Assembly: GCF_038024125.1 (NCBI RefSeq)
Contig: NZ_CP150662.1
Span: 1,939,501 to 2,003,500 of the forward strand
From: Polaribacter gangjinensis
GTDB taxonomy: Bacteria; Bacteroidota; Bacteroidia; Flavobacteriales; Flavobacteriaceae
Reading direction: 5' to 3'
DNA length: 64,000 nucleotides
The notes beneath the pieces were generated by a model. That model saw only the letters and a list, made by a program, of their open reading frames with translations. It did no database searches and was not told where the DNA came from. The position numbers were made by a program, and so were the translations under genes. This document shows positions 17,504 to 25,296 of this stretch, piece after piece. Numbering within the stretch: the first letter of the stretch is position 1; the number at the start of each line of letters is the position of its first letter.

Positions 17504-19030
17504 ATGAAAAATTATAAATATATAGGATTATTTCTAGCGTCATTAGCCATTGCTTCTTGTGATGTGAATAATGATTTAGATGAAATTCCAGCAAATCTTC
17601 CTGCAGAAGTTGAGTTAAATACAAACGGATTAGATTTTTCAAAATACGTTGCAATTGGCGCTTCTTTCACAGCAGGATTTACAGATAACGCACTTTTTAT
17701 TGCTGCTCAGCAAAACTCATTTCCAAACATTTTAGCAAGCAAATTTGGCACAGAATTTAATCAACCAATGATGAATGATAACATTGGCGGATTACTTTTT
17801 TCAGGTAATGTCATTCAAGGACCAAGATTGTTTTTCAATGGCTCAGGTCCTGCTCCTTTAGCAGCAGCTCCAACTACCGAAGTTACTTCTAAAGTAACAG
17901 GTGCATTACATAATTTCGGAATTCCTGGTGCAAAAAGTTTTCATTTAGTGGCTCCAGGTTATGGAAATTTAGCAGGAGTACCTTTAGGTTTGGCAAATCC
18001 ATATTTTGCGAGAATGTCAACAAGTGCAAATGCAACTGTTATAGGTGATGCAATGGCTCAAGTTCCTACATTCTTTACACTTTCTGAAGTCGGAGGAAAT
18101 GATGTTTTAGGCTATGCACTTTCTGGTGGTTCAGGAGTAAATCAAACAGGAAACTTAAATCCAGCTACATATGGTAGTAGTGATATTACGGATCCAAATG
18201 TTTTTGCTCAAGTATTCAGCAATATGGTTACAACCTTAACTTCTGGAGGAGCAAAAGGAGTAGTTGCTACAGTTCCTTATATAACGAATTTAGCACACTT
18301 TACAACAGTTCCTCACAATCCAGTTCCTTTGGATGCAGCTACTGCAACAGCGGTTAATGGGGCGTATGCAGCATATAATGCAGGATTACAAGCAGCTTAC
18401 AACGCTTTGTCTGGTATTCCAGGTTTGTTTACACAAGAGGAACTTAATAAAAGAAAAATTAATTTTTCAGCAGGTGCTGGAAATGCAGTAGTTATTGTTG
18501 ATGAAGATTTAACAGATTTAGGGGCAATTAATCCTGCCTTTGCTGCATTACCAAAATATAGACAAGCAACAGCCGCAGATTTATTAGTTTTGCCAAGCTC
18601 TACTTTTATTGGAACGACTGTTGGAGGAAATCCTCAAATGATTAATGGAGTTACTGTGCCATTAGCTGATAGATGGGTAATTACACCTCAAGAACAAACA
18701 GCAATCAAAACGGCTACTGATGCCTACAATACTACAATTACTGCTATTGCAAATTCAAATCCAAATGTAGCTTTGGTTGATTTTAAAGCAGTTTTAGAAG
18801 AAGCTTCAGCTGGAATTCGTTTTGATGGTTATACAATGACAACAAGACTTGTTGTAGGAGGTTTAATCAGTTTGGATGGTGTACATTTAACTGCAAGAGG
18901 ATATGCTTTAATGGCAAATAAAATTTTAGCAGCAATTGATGCTAAATTTGGCTCAAACTTTACTACAGCAACCAATGGTTTGGCGAAAGCAGGAAATTAT
19001 CCAACAAACTATTCACCAGCTTTGAGATAA
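17504..19030 (+). CDS. SGNH/GDSL-type hydrolase lipoprotein
   Basis: A 508-residue lipoprotein (lipobox LAIASC, Cys19) of the SGNH hydrolase superfamily. Block I is YVAIGASFTAGF with the nucleophile Ser54 in GAS instead of GDS. Block III is EVGGNDVLG with Asn199 (GGND 197-200). Block V is LDGVHLTARGY with Asp458 and His461. A serine esterase or lipase acting on an acyl or acetyl ester in the periplasm or on the cell surface is expected. It follows the TonB receptor by 18 bases, so the two are likely made together. The operon ends in a strong terminator at 19051-19082. Some insertion loops are rich in Ala, Gly and Pro. Confidence 0.88.
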   Translation: MKNYKYIGLFLASLAIASCDVNNDLDEIPANLPAEVELNTNGLDFSKYVAIGASFTAGFTDNALFIAAQQNSFPNILASKFGTEFNQPMMNDNIGGLLFSGNVIQGPRLFFNGSGPAPLAAAPTTEVTSKVTGALHNFGIPGAKSFHLVAPGYGNLAGVPLGLANPYFARMSTSANATVIGDAMAQVPTFFTLSEVGGNDVLGYALSGGSGVNQTGNLNPATYGSSDITDPNVFAQVFSNMVTTLTSGGAKGVVATVPYITNLAHFTTVPHNPVPLDAATATAVNGAYAAYNAGLQAAYNALSGIPGLFTQEELNKRKINFSAGAGNAVVIVDEDLTDLGAINPAFAALPKYRQATAADLLVLPSSTFIGTTVGGNPQMINGVTVPLADRWVITPQEQTAIKTATDAYNTTITAIANSNPNVALVDFKAVLEEASAGIRFDGYTMTTRLVVGGLISLDGVHLTARGYALMANKILAAIDAKFGSNFTTATNGLAKAGNYPTNYSPALR

Positions 19031-19050
19031 TTTTAGAAAGTATTTTATAC

Positions 19051-19082
19051 AAAAAAGGTTGAGAATTTTCTCAACCTTTTTT
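19051..19082. terminator. bidirectional terminator between SGNH gene and sufS
   Basis: A perfect 14-pair stem, AAAAAAGGTTGAGA / TCTCAACCTTTTTT, closes an ATTT loop. The T-run on each strand lets it serve both convergent genes. Confidence 0.92.
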
Positions 19083-19103
19083 ATTAGATAAAATTTTTAA
19101 AAT

Positions 19104-20318
19104 CTAAGAAAGCATCATCACTGCTTTTTTCAACGCAGTAATCATCACATCAATTTCTTCTTTGGTATTGTAAAAAGAGAAAGATGCTCTTACAGTTCCA
19201 GGAATATTATAAAAGTCCATAATGGGTTGTGTACAATGCTGTCCTGTTCTAACAGCAATGCCTAATTTGTCTAAAATTGTACCAATATCATAAGGATGAA
19301 TCGCTCCAACATTGAATGAAATTACGGCTGTTTTTTCAGGTGCTGTTCCGTAAATTCTGAGTCCTTCAATCTTCAATAATTCTTCAGTAGCATACTTTAA
19401 AAGCTCATTTTCGTAGGCTGCAATTTGTTCAAATCCAACAGCATTCATATAATCTAAAGCAGCTCCAAAAGCAATTCCTCCACAAATATTGGGCGTTCCA
19501 GCTTCAAATTTATGAGGTAATCCTGCATAAGTTGTTTTTTGAAAAGTTACGGTTTCTATCATTTCTCCTCCACCTTGATAAGGAGGGATTTTCTCTAACC
19601 AAGCTTGTTTTCCATACAACATTCCAACTCCTGTTGGTCCACATAGTTTATGCGCTGAGGCCACATAAAAGTCAACATCCAACGCTTGAACATCAGGTTT
19701 TATATGTGGAGTTGCTTGTGCACCATCAATCAAAACTGCTGCTCCAATTTTATGTGCGGCATCAATGATTTCTTTGATAGGATTTACAGTACCTAAAGCG
19801 TTAGAAACGTGATTGCAAAAAACCAATTTGGTGTTTTTATTCAATAATCGATGATAAATAGTCATGTCTAAAGTTCCTGCTTCAGTCATTGGAATCACTT
19901 TTAAAAAAGCGCCCGTTTTTTCGCACAACATTTGCCAAGGAACAATATTGGAATGATGCTCTAAAGCCGAAACTATAATTTCATCATTCGGATTTAAAAT
20001 CTCAGAAAATCCAGCTGCAACCAAGTTTATAGCATGAGTTGTGCCAGAAGTAAAAATGATTTCATACGAATGTTTTGCATTGAAATGCTGCTGAATTTTG
20101 ATACGAGAAGCTTCATATTTATCAGTAGCTTCTTGGCTCAAAGCATGCACACCTCTGTGAATATTTGCGTTGTAATTGCTGTAATAATCTACAATAGTAT
20201 CAATAACTACTTGCGGAGTTTGAGACGTAGCAGCATTGTCAAAATACACCAAAGGTTTTCCGTTAACAAACCTTTTAAGAATGGGAAAATCTTCACGAAT
20301 TTTAGCAACATCAAACAT
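19104..20318 (-). CDS. sufS: cysteine desulfurase SufS
   Basis: SufS is a PLP enzyme that strips sulfur from cysteine to supply the SUF iron-sulfur cluster machinery. The 404-residue protein starts MFDVAKIREDFPILK and has YFDNAATSQTP, the PLP region LIDGAQATPH, the Schiff-base Lys in ASAHKLCGPTGVG, and the active-site Cys in RTGQHCTQP. I use the ATG at 20318; a longer frame from 20378 adds 20 unconserved residues. Unusually it is not beside sufD: a serine hydrolase (opposite strand) and an ATPase gene lie between. It has its own TATCTTTG box upstream and shares a terminator with the SGNH gene. Confidence 0.96.
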   Translation of the reverse strand: MFDVAKIREDFPILKRFVNGKPLVYFDNAATSQTPQVVIDTIVDYYSNYNANIHRGVHALSQEATDKYEASRIKIQQHFNAKHSYEIIFTSGTTHAINLVAAGFSEILNPNDEIIVSALEHHSNIVPWQMLCEKTGAFLKVIPMTEAGTLDMTIYHRLLNKNTKLVFCNHVSNALGTVNPIKEIIDAAHKIGAAVLIDGAQATPHIKPDVQALDVDFYVASAHKLCGPTGVGMLYGKQAWLEKIPPYQGGGEMIETVTFQKTTYAGLPHKFEAGTPNICGGIAFGAALDYMNAVGFEQIAAYENELLKYATEELLKIEGLRIYGTAPEKTAVISFNVGAIHPYDIGTILDKLGIAVRTGQHCTQPIMDFYNIPGTVRASFSFYNTKEEIDVMITALKKAVMMLS

Positions 20319-20336
20319 AATATCAAATTTAAAATA

Positions 20337-20344
20337 CAAAGATA
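20337..20344 (-). promoter_or_regulatory. putative -7 box of sufS
   Basis: TATCTTTG on the minus strand, 19 bases before the sufS ATG, matches TAnnTTTG. It supports transcription of sufS separately from the rest of the suf genes. No good -33 element is visible. Confidence 0.5.
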
Positions 20345-20415
20345 ACTTATGAATTTTGAATGTTTTAAAAAACTCCATACGAATTTCTTATTTTTACATA
20401 TTCAAAATTTACTCG

Positions 20416-21735
20416 ATGAAAATTTTCAAACGCATTTTACTTCTTCTTTCCTCAGCAATTTTATTGGTTGTGATGATCAATTATCCAAAGTTGAATATTA
20501 TTGCAGGTTATTCAGCGAAAAATTCAGCTTCTTCAGTTTTTTTAGCAGAAAGGAGTTTGGCTTTTACAGATTCAACTGACAATAATTTTTCGCCTATAAA
20601 TTTGGCAAATGATAAAATTGATGATGAAAAAAAATTAGCCATTTCTTCAGTTTTTGGTTTATTGTCAAGAAAAGCAATTTACAGAGAGGGTTTAGGAGCA
20701 GTTTTAACATTGAATGATGAAGATGAAAATGCGCCTTTTTTACAACCAAAAAGAGCAATTTCTGATGAAAAAACGCCTTTTCCTTATGGAAATGCTGAAC
20801 CAAAAGACACGATTTTATCAGAAATTGATTATCAAAAATTGAATGAAACTGTGAATTCGGTTTTTGGGAAAAACAATTCTAGAGCAGTTTTAGTGATTTA
20901 CAAAGACCAAATTATCGCCGAAAAATATGCTGAAGGTTTTGATAAAAACTCCAAAATTTTAGGTTGGTCAATGACAAAAAGCATTACAAGTACCATTTTT
21001 GGGATTTTACAATATCAAAAAAAGTTGTCTGTTTATGACAAAGCTCCCATCAAATCTTGGCAAAATGATGGGCGAAAAAACATCACGATTCATAATTTAC
21101 TACAAATGAATTCAGGTTTGGAATGGGATGAAAATTATGATAAAATTTCGGATGTTACTAAAATGCTTTTTTTAGAAAAAGACATGACAAAAGCGCAAGA
21201 AAAAAAGCCGCTTTCAGGCAAAATAAATGCTTCATGGAACTATTCGTCAGGAACAACCAATTTATTGTCAGGAATCATCAGAAATCAGTTTCAAACGCAG
21301 CAAGAATACTTGGATTTTTGGTACACCAATTTGATTGATAAAATTGGCATGAATTCCATGCTTTTAGAAACGGATTTAGCCGGGAAGTATATTGGCTCTT
21401 CTTATGCTTGGGCAACTGCTAGAGATTGGGCAAAATTTGGCTTGTTATATTTATACAAAGGGAATTGGAATGGACAACAATTGTTTGATGAAACTTGGGT
21501 TGATTATGTTTCAACTCCTACTCCAACTTCTGATGGAACTTATGGCGCACAATTTTGGTTGAATGCCAAACCAACGTTTCAAGATGTGCCGAAAAACATG
21601 TTTTATGCAGATGGTTATCAGGGACAACGTGTGTATATTTTGCCTGATCAAGAGTTGGTTGTGGTAAGAATGGGACTTTCTCAAATGGATGAAAATGCTT
21701 TTTTGAGTGGGATTATTTCGTCTATAAAAAAATAA
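20416..21735 (+). CDS. serine hydrolase, class C beta-lactamase family
   Basis: A 439-residue exported or membrane-anchored serine hydrolase of the Beta-lactamase (class C)/penicillin-binding-protein superfamily. The N-terminal hydrophobic segment (RILLLLSSAILLVVMI) anchors it. Motif 1, SxxK, is WSMTKSIT at about residues 184-191 with Ser185 and Lys188; the Tyr motif is NYSSGTTN near 275-282. Typical flanking blocks are NLLQMNSGLEWDENY, RDWAKFGLLYLYKG and FYADGYQGQRVYILPD. Family members include esterases and D-aminopeptidases, so the substrate is open. It sits in reverse orientation between sufS and the ATPase gene and is probably not part of the suf unit. I use the ATG at 20416, directly before the anchor. 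Confidence 0.88.
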   Translation: MKIFKRILLLLSSAILLVVMINYPKLNIIAGYSAKNSASSVFLAERSLAFTDSTDNNFSPINLANDKIDDEKKLAISSVFGLLSRKAIYREGLGAVLTLNDEDENAPFLQPKRAISDEKTPFPYGNAEPKDTILSEIDYQKLNETVNSVFGKNNSRAVLVIYKDQIIAEKYAEGFDKNSKILGWSMTKSITSTIFGILQYQKKLSVYDKAPIKSWQNDGRKNITIHNLLQMNSGLEWDENYDKISDVTKMLFLEKDMTKAQEKKPLSGKINASWNYSSGTTNLLSGIIRNQFQTQQEYLDFWYTNLIDKIGMNSMLLETDLAGKYIGSSYAWATARDWAKFGLLYLYKGNWNGQQLFDETWVDYVSTPTPTSDGTYGAQFWLNAKPTFQDVPKNMFYADGYQGQRVYILPDQELVVVRMGLSQMDENAFLSGIISSIKK

Positions 21736-21777
21736 AATTATCGATTAAAAGTTTCAAAAACTATTTTTCTCCTTTTA

Positions 21778-22941
21778 TCAAATTGATTCCAATATTTCTT
21801 TCCAACTAGTTACGTTTCCTAGTGTTCGCTCTTGGTTAAAAAGTCCAGTATGAACTATGGTTTTACTCTTAACTAAAGAGGGTTTTAGTTTTTCAAAATA
21901 GGTTAATCCTTTGAACATATGAGGCATGATAGTTTCTGATGCTTTGATTTCCACTAAATTTAAAAGTTCAGAATTTTGCCAAATTAAATCTACTTCATGA
22001 CCAACAGCGTCTCTCCAAAACCAAAAATCTAATAATAGATTGTTATGATAATTTTTTTTGATGAATTCATTTATCACATAATTTTCAAAAAGGCTTCCTT
22101 TTAGTGAGCTTAATTTTACGGTTTCAGCATCATTTATTTTCAACAAAAAACATAGGAGTCCAGTATCATAAAAATACAATTTTGAAGTTTTTGTTACTCG
22201 TTTATTAAAGTTAGAAAAATAAGGTTGCAATTGATAAACAATATAACTGCTCTCTAAAACAGAAATCCAAGATTTGGCTGTTGGTTGTGTTATGCCGCAT
22301 TCGTTTGCAAGGGAATTCAAATTTAATAATTGACCTACTCTTGCTGCACAAAGTGAAATAAAATTTCGAAATTGTTTTAAATCTTTTACGTTGATAAGTT
22401 CTGATAAATCTCGTTCAACATAGGTTTGAATGTAATTTGAATAAAAAACTTTGGATGAAATAACTCTGTCGTAAATTGCAGGATAAAATCCTTTTTGAAG
22501 ATTCACAGCAAAATCATCATCAAGCCAATTTGCCTCTTGCATTTCTGATACATCAAAAGGCAATAACTTAAATAAGGCAACCCTACCAGCTAAACTTTGC
22601 GTAATATTTTGCATTAAATGAAAGTTTTGAGAACCAGACAAAATATATTGTCCCATAATTTTATCTTCATCTACTTTGGTTTGTAAATATGAAAATAACT
22701 CTGGAACACGCTGTGCTTCATCAAAAATAACATAGTTATTATATTGCTTTAAAAAACCATTTGGATCATCTATTGCAAATTTTCTGATATCTAAATTCTC
22801 TAAATTTACATATTCGTAATCAGAAAAATAGCTTTTCAAAAAAGTAGTTTTACCAGATTGTCTTGGACCCGTTAAAGCCAGAATAGGATATTTATTTTTA
22901 TATATATCCATTTCATGTTTAATCTTTCTATTTACACTCAT
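21778..22941 (-). CDS. AAA ATPase with DUF4143 and nuclease-like C-terminus
   Basis: A 387-residue protein of the widespread ATP-binding/DUF4143 family. Walker A is GPRQSGKT (residues 25-32), Walker B YVIFDEAQ with Asp74-Glu75, and LSGSQNF is the sensor region. DUF4143 follows after a winged-helix-like stretch (ANECGITQPTAKSWISVLES). Near the C-terminus, HEVDLIW and NLVEIKASE align Glu316, Asp318, Glu331 and Lys333 in a PD-(D/E)xK-like arrangement. The biological role of this family is unknown. The gene interrupts the path from sufD to sufS. Its start codon lies in a hairpin and it has two 35-base repeats upstream. Confidence 0.9.
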   Translation of the reverse strand: MSVNRKIKHEMDIYKNKYPILALTGPRQSGKTTFLKSYFSDYEYVNLENLDIRKFAIDDPNGFLKQYNNYVIFDEAQRVPELFSYLQTKVDEDKIMGQYILSGSQNFHLMQNITQSLAGRVALFKLLPFDVSEMQEANWLDDDFAVNLQKGFYPAIYDRVISSKVFYSNYIQTYVERDLSELINVKDLKQFRNFISLCAARVGQLLNLNSLANECGITQPTAKSWISVLESSYIVYQLQPYFSNFNKRVTKTSKLYFYDTGLLCFLLKINDAETVKLSSLKGSLFENYVINEFIKKNYHNNLLLDFWFWRDAVGHEVDLIWQNSELLNLVEIKASETIMPHMFKGLTYFEKLKPSLVKSKTIVHTGLFNQERTLGNVTSWKEILESI

Positions 22942-22960
22942 AAGTTACTTGATTATGAGT
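22936..22960 (-). promoter_or_regulatory. inverted repeat overlapping the ATPase start codon
   Basis: ACTCATA (22936-22942) pairs with TATGAGT (22954-22960) around an 11-base loop. The ATG of the ATPase gene lies inside the left arm. In the mRNA this hairpin would occlude the start codon; as DNA it could be an operator. A TATATTTG -7 box (22968-22961, minus strand) overlaps its far side. Confidence 0.5.
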
Positions 22961-22974
22961 CAAATATATAAATA

Positions 22975-23055
22975 ATTTTGAAATTACACTAGTATTAACT
23001 TTGAAATTGCACAATATTATATTTTGAAATTACACTAGTATTAACTTTGAAATTG
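22975..23055. repeat. two perfect 35-base direct repeats
   Basis: Copies at 22975-23009 and 23021-23055 are identical and separated by CACAATATTAT. Each unit contains TTTGAAATT twice and a central TTACACTAGTATTAA. They lie directly upstream of the ATPase gene. Only two units exist, so this is not a CRISPR array. Confidence 0.8.
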
Positions 23056-23073
23056 TATTATTTTATAAAAACA

Positions 23074-23116
23074 AAAAACGCAATCTCCCAAAATTTTTTT
23101 GGAAAATTGCGTTTTT
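23074..23116 (-). terminator. terminator of the suf operon
   Basis: The arms AAAAACGCAAT (23074-23084) and ATTGCGTTTTT (23106-23116) form an 11-pair stem, with a further CCAAAA/TTTTGG inner stem. On the minus strand it follows the sufD stop by about 20 bases and ends in a T-run. Confidence 0.85.
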
Positions 23117-23137
23117 AAATTATTCTAATACAATTAA

Positions 23138-24451
23138 TTACAGATCAAAACCAATATTTACTTTCAGTTTTTGAGCAATTAATTTGGTAATTCTCTTTTT
23201 AACTTCAGGGATTTTTACGCTATCTAAAACTGTATTTGCAAACGCATACATCAGTAAAGCTTTTCCTTCTTTTTTTGGAATTCCACGTTGTTGCATGTAA
23301 AATAACGCATCATCATCTAATTGACCAATGGTACAACCATGAGAACATTTTACATCATCTGCAAAAATTTCTAGTTGAGGTTTTGCGTTTACAGTGGCTT
23401 TGTCACTCACTAAAACATTGTTGTTTTGTTGATATGCATTCGTTTTTTGAGCTTCTTTTTCTACAATTACTTTTCCGTTGAAAACTCCTGTAGAGCGTTC
23501 GTCATAAATGCCTTTGTAGTCTTGATGACTTTCGCAATTTGGCTCTAAATGATGCACCAATGTATGATGATCTACATGCTGTTTTTCTTCAATAATGGTA
23601 ATTCCTTTTAAAATTGAATTAATGTGTTCGCCTTTTTGATAAAAGTTCAAATTGTTTCTTGTGATATTTCCGCCAAATGAAAATGTATGAACAGATACTT
23701 CACTGTTGGTTTTTTGCTCTATGTAAGTATTATCAACCAATGAAGCATGTAAATTATCATTTTGAATTTTGTAATAATCAACAGTGGAATTTCTGGCAGC
23801 AAAAACTTCAGTAACCACATTTGATAATACAGCATTTGAAGTCAAACTTTGATGACGCTCAATGATTTGAACATGTGCATTTTCTTCTACAACAATCAAG
23901 TTTCGTGGTTGCATCATGGTTGCAATTTCAGCCCCAGTTGTAAAATTTACAATTTGAATTGGCTTTTGAACTTCGACATTTTTTGGAATGTAAATATAAG
24001 CGCCTTCTTTTGCAAAAGCTGTATTTAAAGAAGTTAAGTTGTCTTGTTTTGCAATTTTATTGAAATAATTTTCAATAACAATTTTGTATTTTGGTTTTGT
24101 TAATGCAGCTGACATTAAGCAAACATCAATCGTATCGTGTGTAGTTTCTGATAAAAATGAATTGTATTTGCCGTCAATAAAAACTACTTTATACGAATCA
24201 ATTTCTTGAATCAGATATTTTTTAACATCTGCCAAATCAATTGCAGTTTCTTTGTTTGGAAACAAGCAATAATCATTTTTTAAAATTACATTCAAGGAAG
24301 TATATTTCCAAGCTTCTAATTTTTTTGATGGAAAACCGAGTTTTTCAAAATTTTCAAGCGCTTTCATACGAATTTCATGAATATCAGAATTCATATCCAT
24401 GTCGTTTTCAAATGCTACGTATGATGAAAGAATTTTATCTTTTAATTCCAT
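23138..24451 (-). CDS. sufD: Fe-S cluster assembly scaffold subunit SufD
   Basis: SufD is the partner of SufB and SufC in the SufBC2D scaffold that builds iron-sulfur clusters. The 437-residue protein starts MELKDKILSSYVAFEND; family landmarks include SKKLEAWKYTSL, the beta-helix core with NNLNFYQKGEHINSIL and HHTLVHHLEPNCESHQ, and the closing CSHGCTIGQLDDDALFY and YMQQRGIPKKE. An in-frame codon at 24472 lies upstream, but the ATG at 24451 fits the family. It follows sufC after a 80-base gap that holds a hairpin and phased repeats. It is the last gene before the suf terminator. Confidence 0.96.
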   Translation of the reverse strand: MELKDKILSSYVAFENDMDMNSDIHEIRMKALENFEKLGFPSKKLEAWKYTSLNVILKNDYCLFPNKETAIDLADVKKYLIQEIDSYKVVFIDGKYNSFLSETTHDTIDVCLMSAALTKPKYKIVIENYFNKIAKQDNLTSLNTAFAKEGAYIYIPKNVEVQKPIQIVNFTTGAEIATMMQPRNLIVVEENAHVQIIERHQSLTSNAVLSNVVTEVFAARNSTVDYYKIQNDNLHASLVDNTYIEQKTNSEVSVHTFSFGGNITRNNLNFYQKGEHINSILKGITIIEEKQHVDHHTLVHHLEPNCESHQDYKGIYDERSTGVFNGKVIVEKEAQKTNAYQQNNNVLVSDKATVNAKPQLEIFADDVKCSHGCTIGQLDDDALFYMQQRGIPKKEGKALLMYAFANTVLDSVKIPEVKKRITKLIAQKLKVNIGFDL

Positions 24452-24460
24452 TGTTTTTAG

Positions 24461-24530
24461 TTTAAAGTTCAAAGTTCAGAGTTCAAAGTTTCTCAACTTT
24501 GAATCACAAATTTTGAATTTTGAATTCAAT
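24461..24530. repeat. phased heptad repeat and hairpin between sufC and sufD
   Basis: Four consecutive heptads TTTAAAG, TTCAAAG, TTCAGAG, TTCAAAG run from 24461 to 24488. A perfect 9-pair inverted repeat, TTCAAAGTT/AACTTTGAA, closes a TCTC loop at 24482-24503. The tract then shares AAATTTTGAATTTTGAA with 12211-12237. Confidence 0.6.
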
Positions 24531-24531
24531 T

Positions 24532-25284
24532 TTAGCTTACCAATTCCTGTTTAATCCAATCATATCCTTTTGCTTCCAATTCTAAAGCCAATGATGCATC
24601 ACCAGTTTTAACGATTTTTCCATCGTATAAAACGTGTACAAAATCGGGTACAATATAATCTAACAAACGCTGATAATGTGTAATTACTAAAACCGCATTG
24701 TCTTTTGATTTTAGCTTGTTTACACCATTTGCAACGATTCTCAAGGCATCAATATCCAAACCTGAATCTGTTTCATCTAAAATGGCGATTTTAGGTTCTA
24801 ACATTGCCATTTGAAAAATTTCGTTACGTTTTTTTTCTCCTCCAGAAAATCCTTCGTTTAAAGAACGTGATAAGAATTTACGATCAATTTCTAATAATTC
24901 TGATTTTTCACGGATTTTTTGCAACATATCTTTAGCAGGCATGTCTTCTTGACCTCTTGCTTTTCTAGTTTCGTTAATCGCAGTTTTGATGAAATTCGTA
25001 ACAGAAACTCCAGGAATTTCTACTGGATATTGAAACGATAAAAACACGCCAGCATGTGCTCTTTCTTCAGGAGCCAATTCGCTGATATCTTCGCCATTCA
25101 ACTCAATAATTCCCTCTGTAACCTCATAATCTTCTTTACCAGCAATTACGTTTGCTAAGGTACTTTTTCCAGCACCATTTGGACCCATAATTGCATGAAC
25201 TTCACCAGCTTTTACATGGATATTTAATCCTTTTAAGATTGATTTTCCGTTAATTTCAGCGTGTAAATTGTTAATTTTTAACAT
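24532..25284 (-). CDS. sufC: Fe-S assembly ATPase SufC
   Basis: SufC is the ABC-type ATPase of the SufBC2D complex; its ATP cycle reshapes the scaffold for cluster assembly. The 250 residues contain Walker [10 protein letters not shown] near residue 35, the Q-loop [11 protein letters not shown], signature [13 protein letters not shown] (with GG in place of SGGQ as usual in SufC), Walker [13 protein letters not shown] and the His switch VITHYQR. It lies 12 bases downstream of the metallo-beta-lactamase gene in the suf operon and 80 bases upstream of sufD. Confidence 0.97.
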   Translation of the reverse strand: MLKINNLHAEINGKSILKGLNIHVKAGEVHAIMGPNGAGKSTLANVIAGKEDYEVTEGIIELNGEDISELAPEERAHAGVFLSFQYPVEIPGVSVTNFIKTAINETRKARGQEDMPAKDMLQKIREKSELLEIDRKFLSRSLNEGFSGGEKKRNEIFQMAMLEPKIAILDETDSGLDIDALRIVANGVNKLKSKDNAVLVITHYQRLLDYIVPDFVHVLYDGKIVKTGDASLALELEAKGYDWIKQELVS

Positions 25285-25296
25285 GATTTCAATATC

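Noticed and set aside
14687..19030. A polysaccharide utilisation locus (SusCD)
   Set aside because: There is no SusD homologue and no glycoside hydrolase next to either TonB receptor; the partner is an SGNH hydrolase.
22975..23055. A possible minimal CRISPR array (two 35-base direct repeats)
   Set aside because: Only two units with an 11-base spacer; too short a spacer and no cas genes near. The units also contain internal TTTGAAATT repeats.
21778..23055. A toxin-antitoxin or restriction system at the DUF4143 ATPase
   Set aside because: No small partner gene or methyltransferase is adjacent; the neighbours are a serine hydrolase and suf genes.
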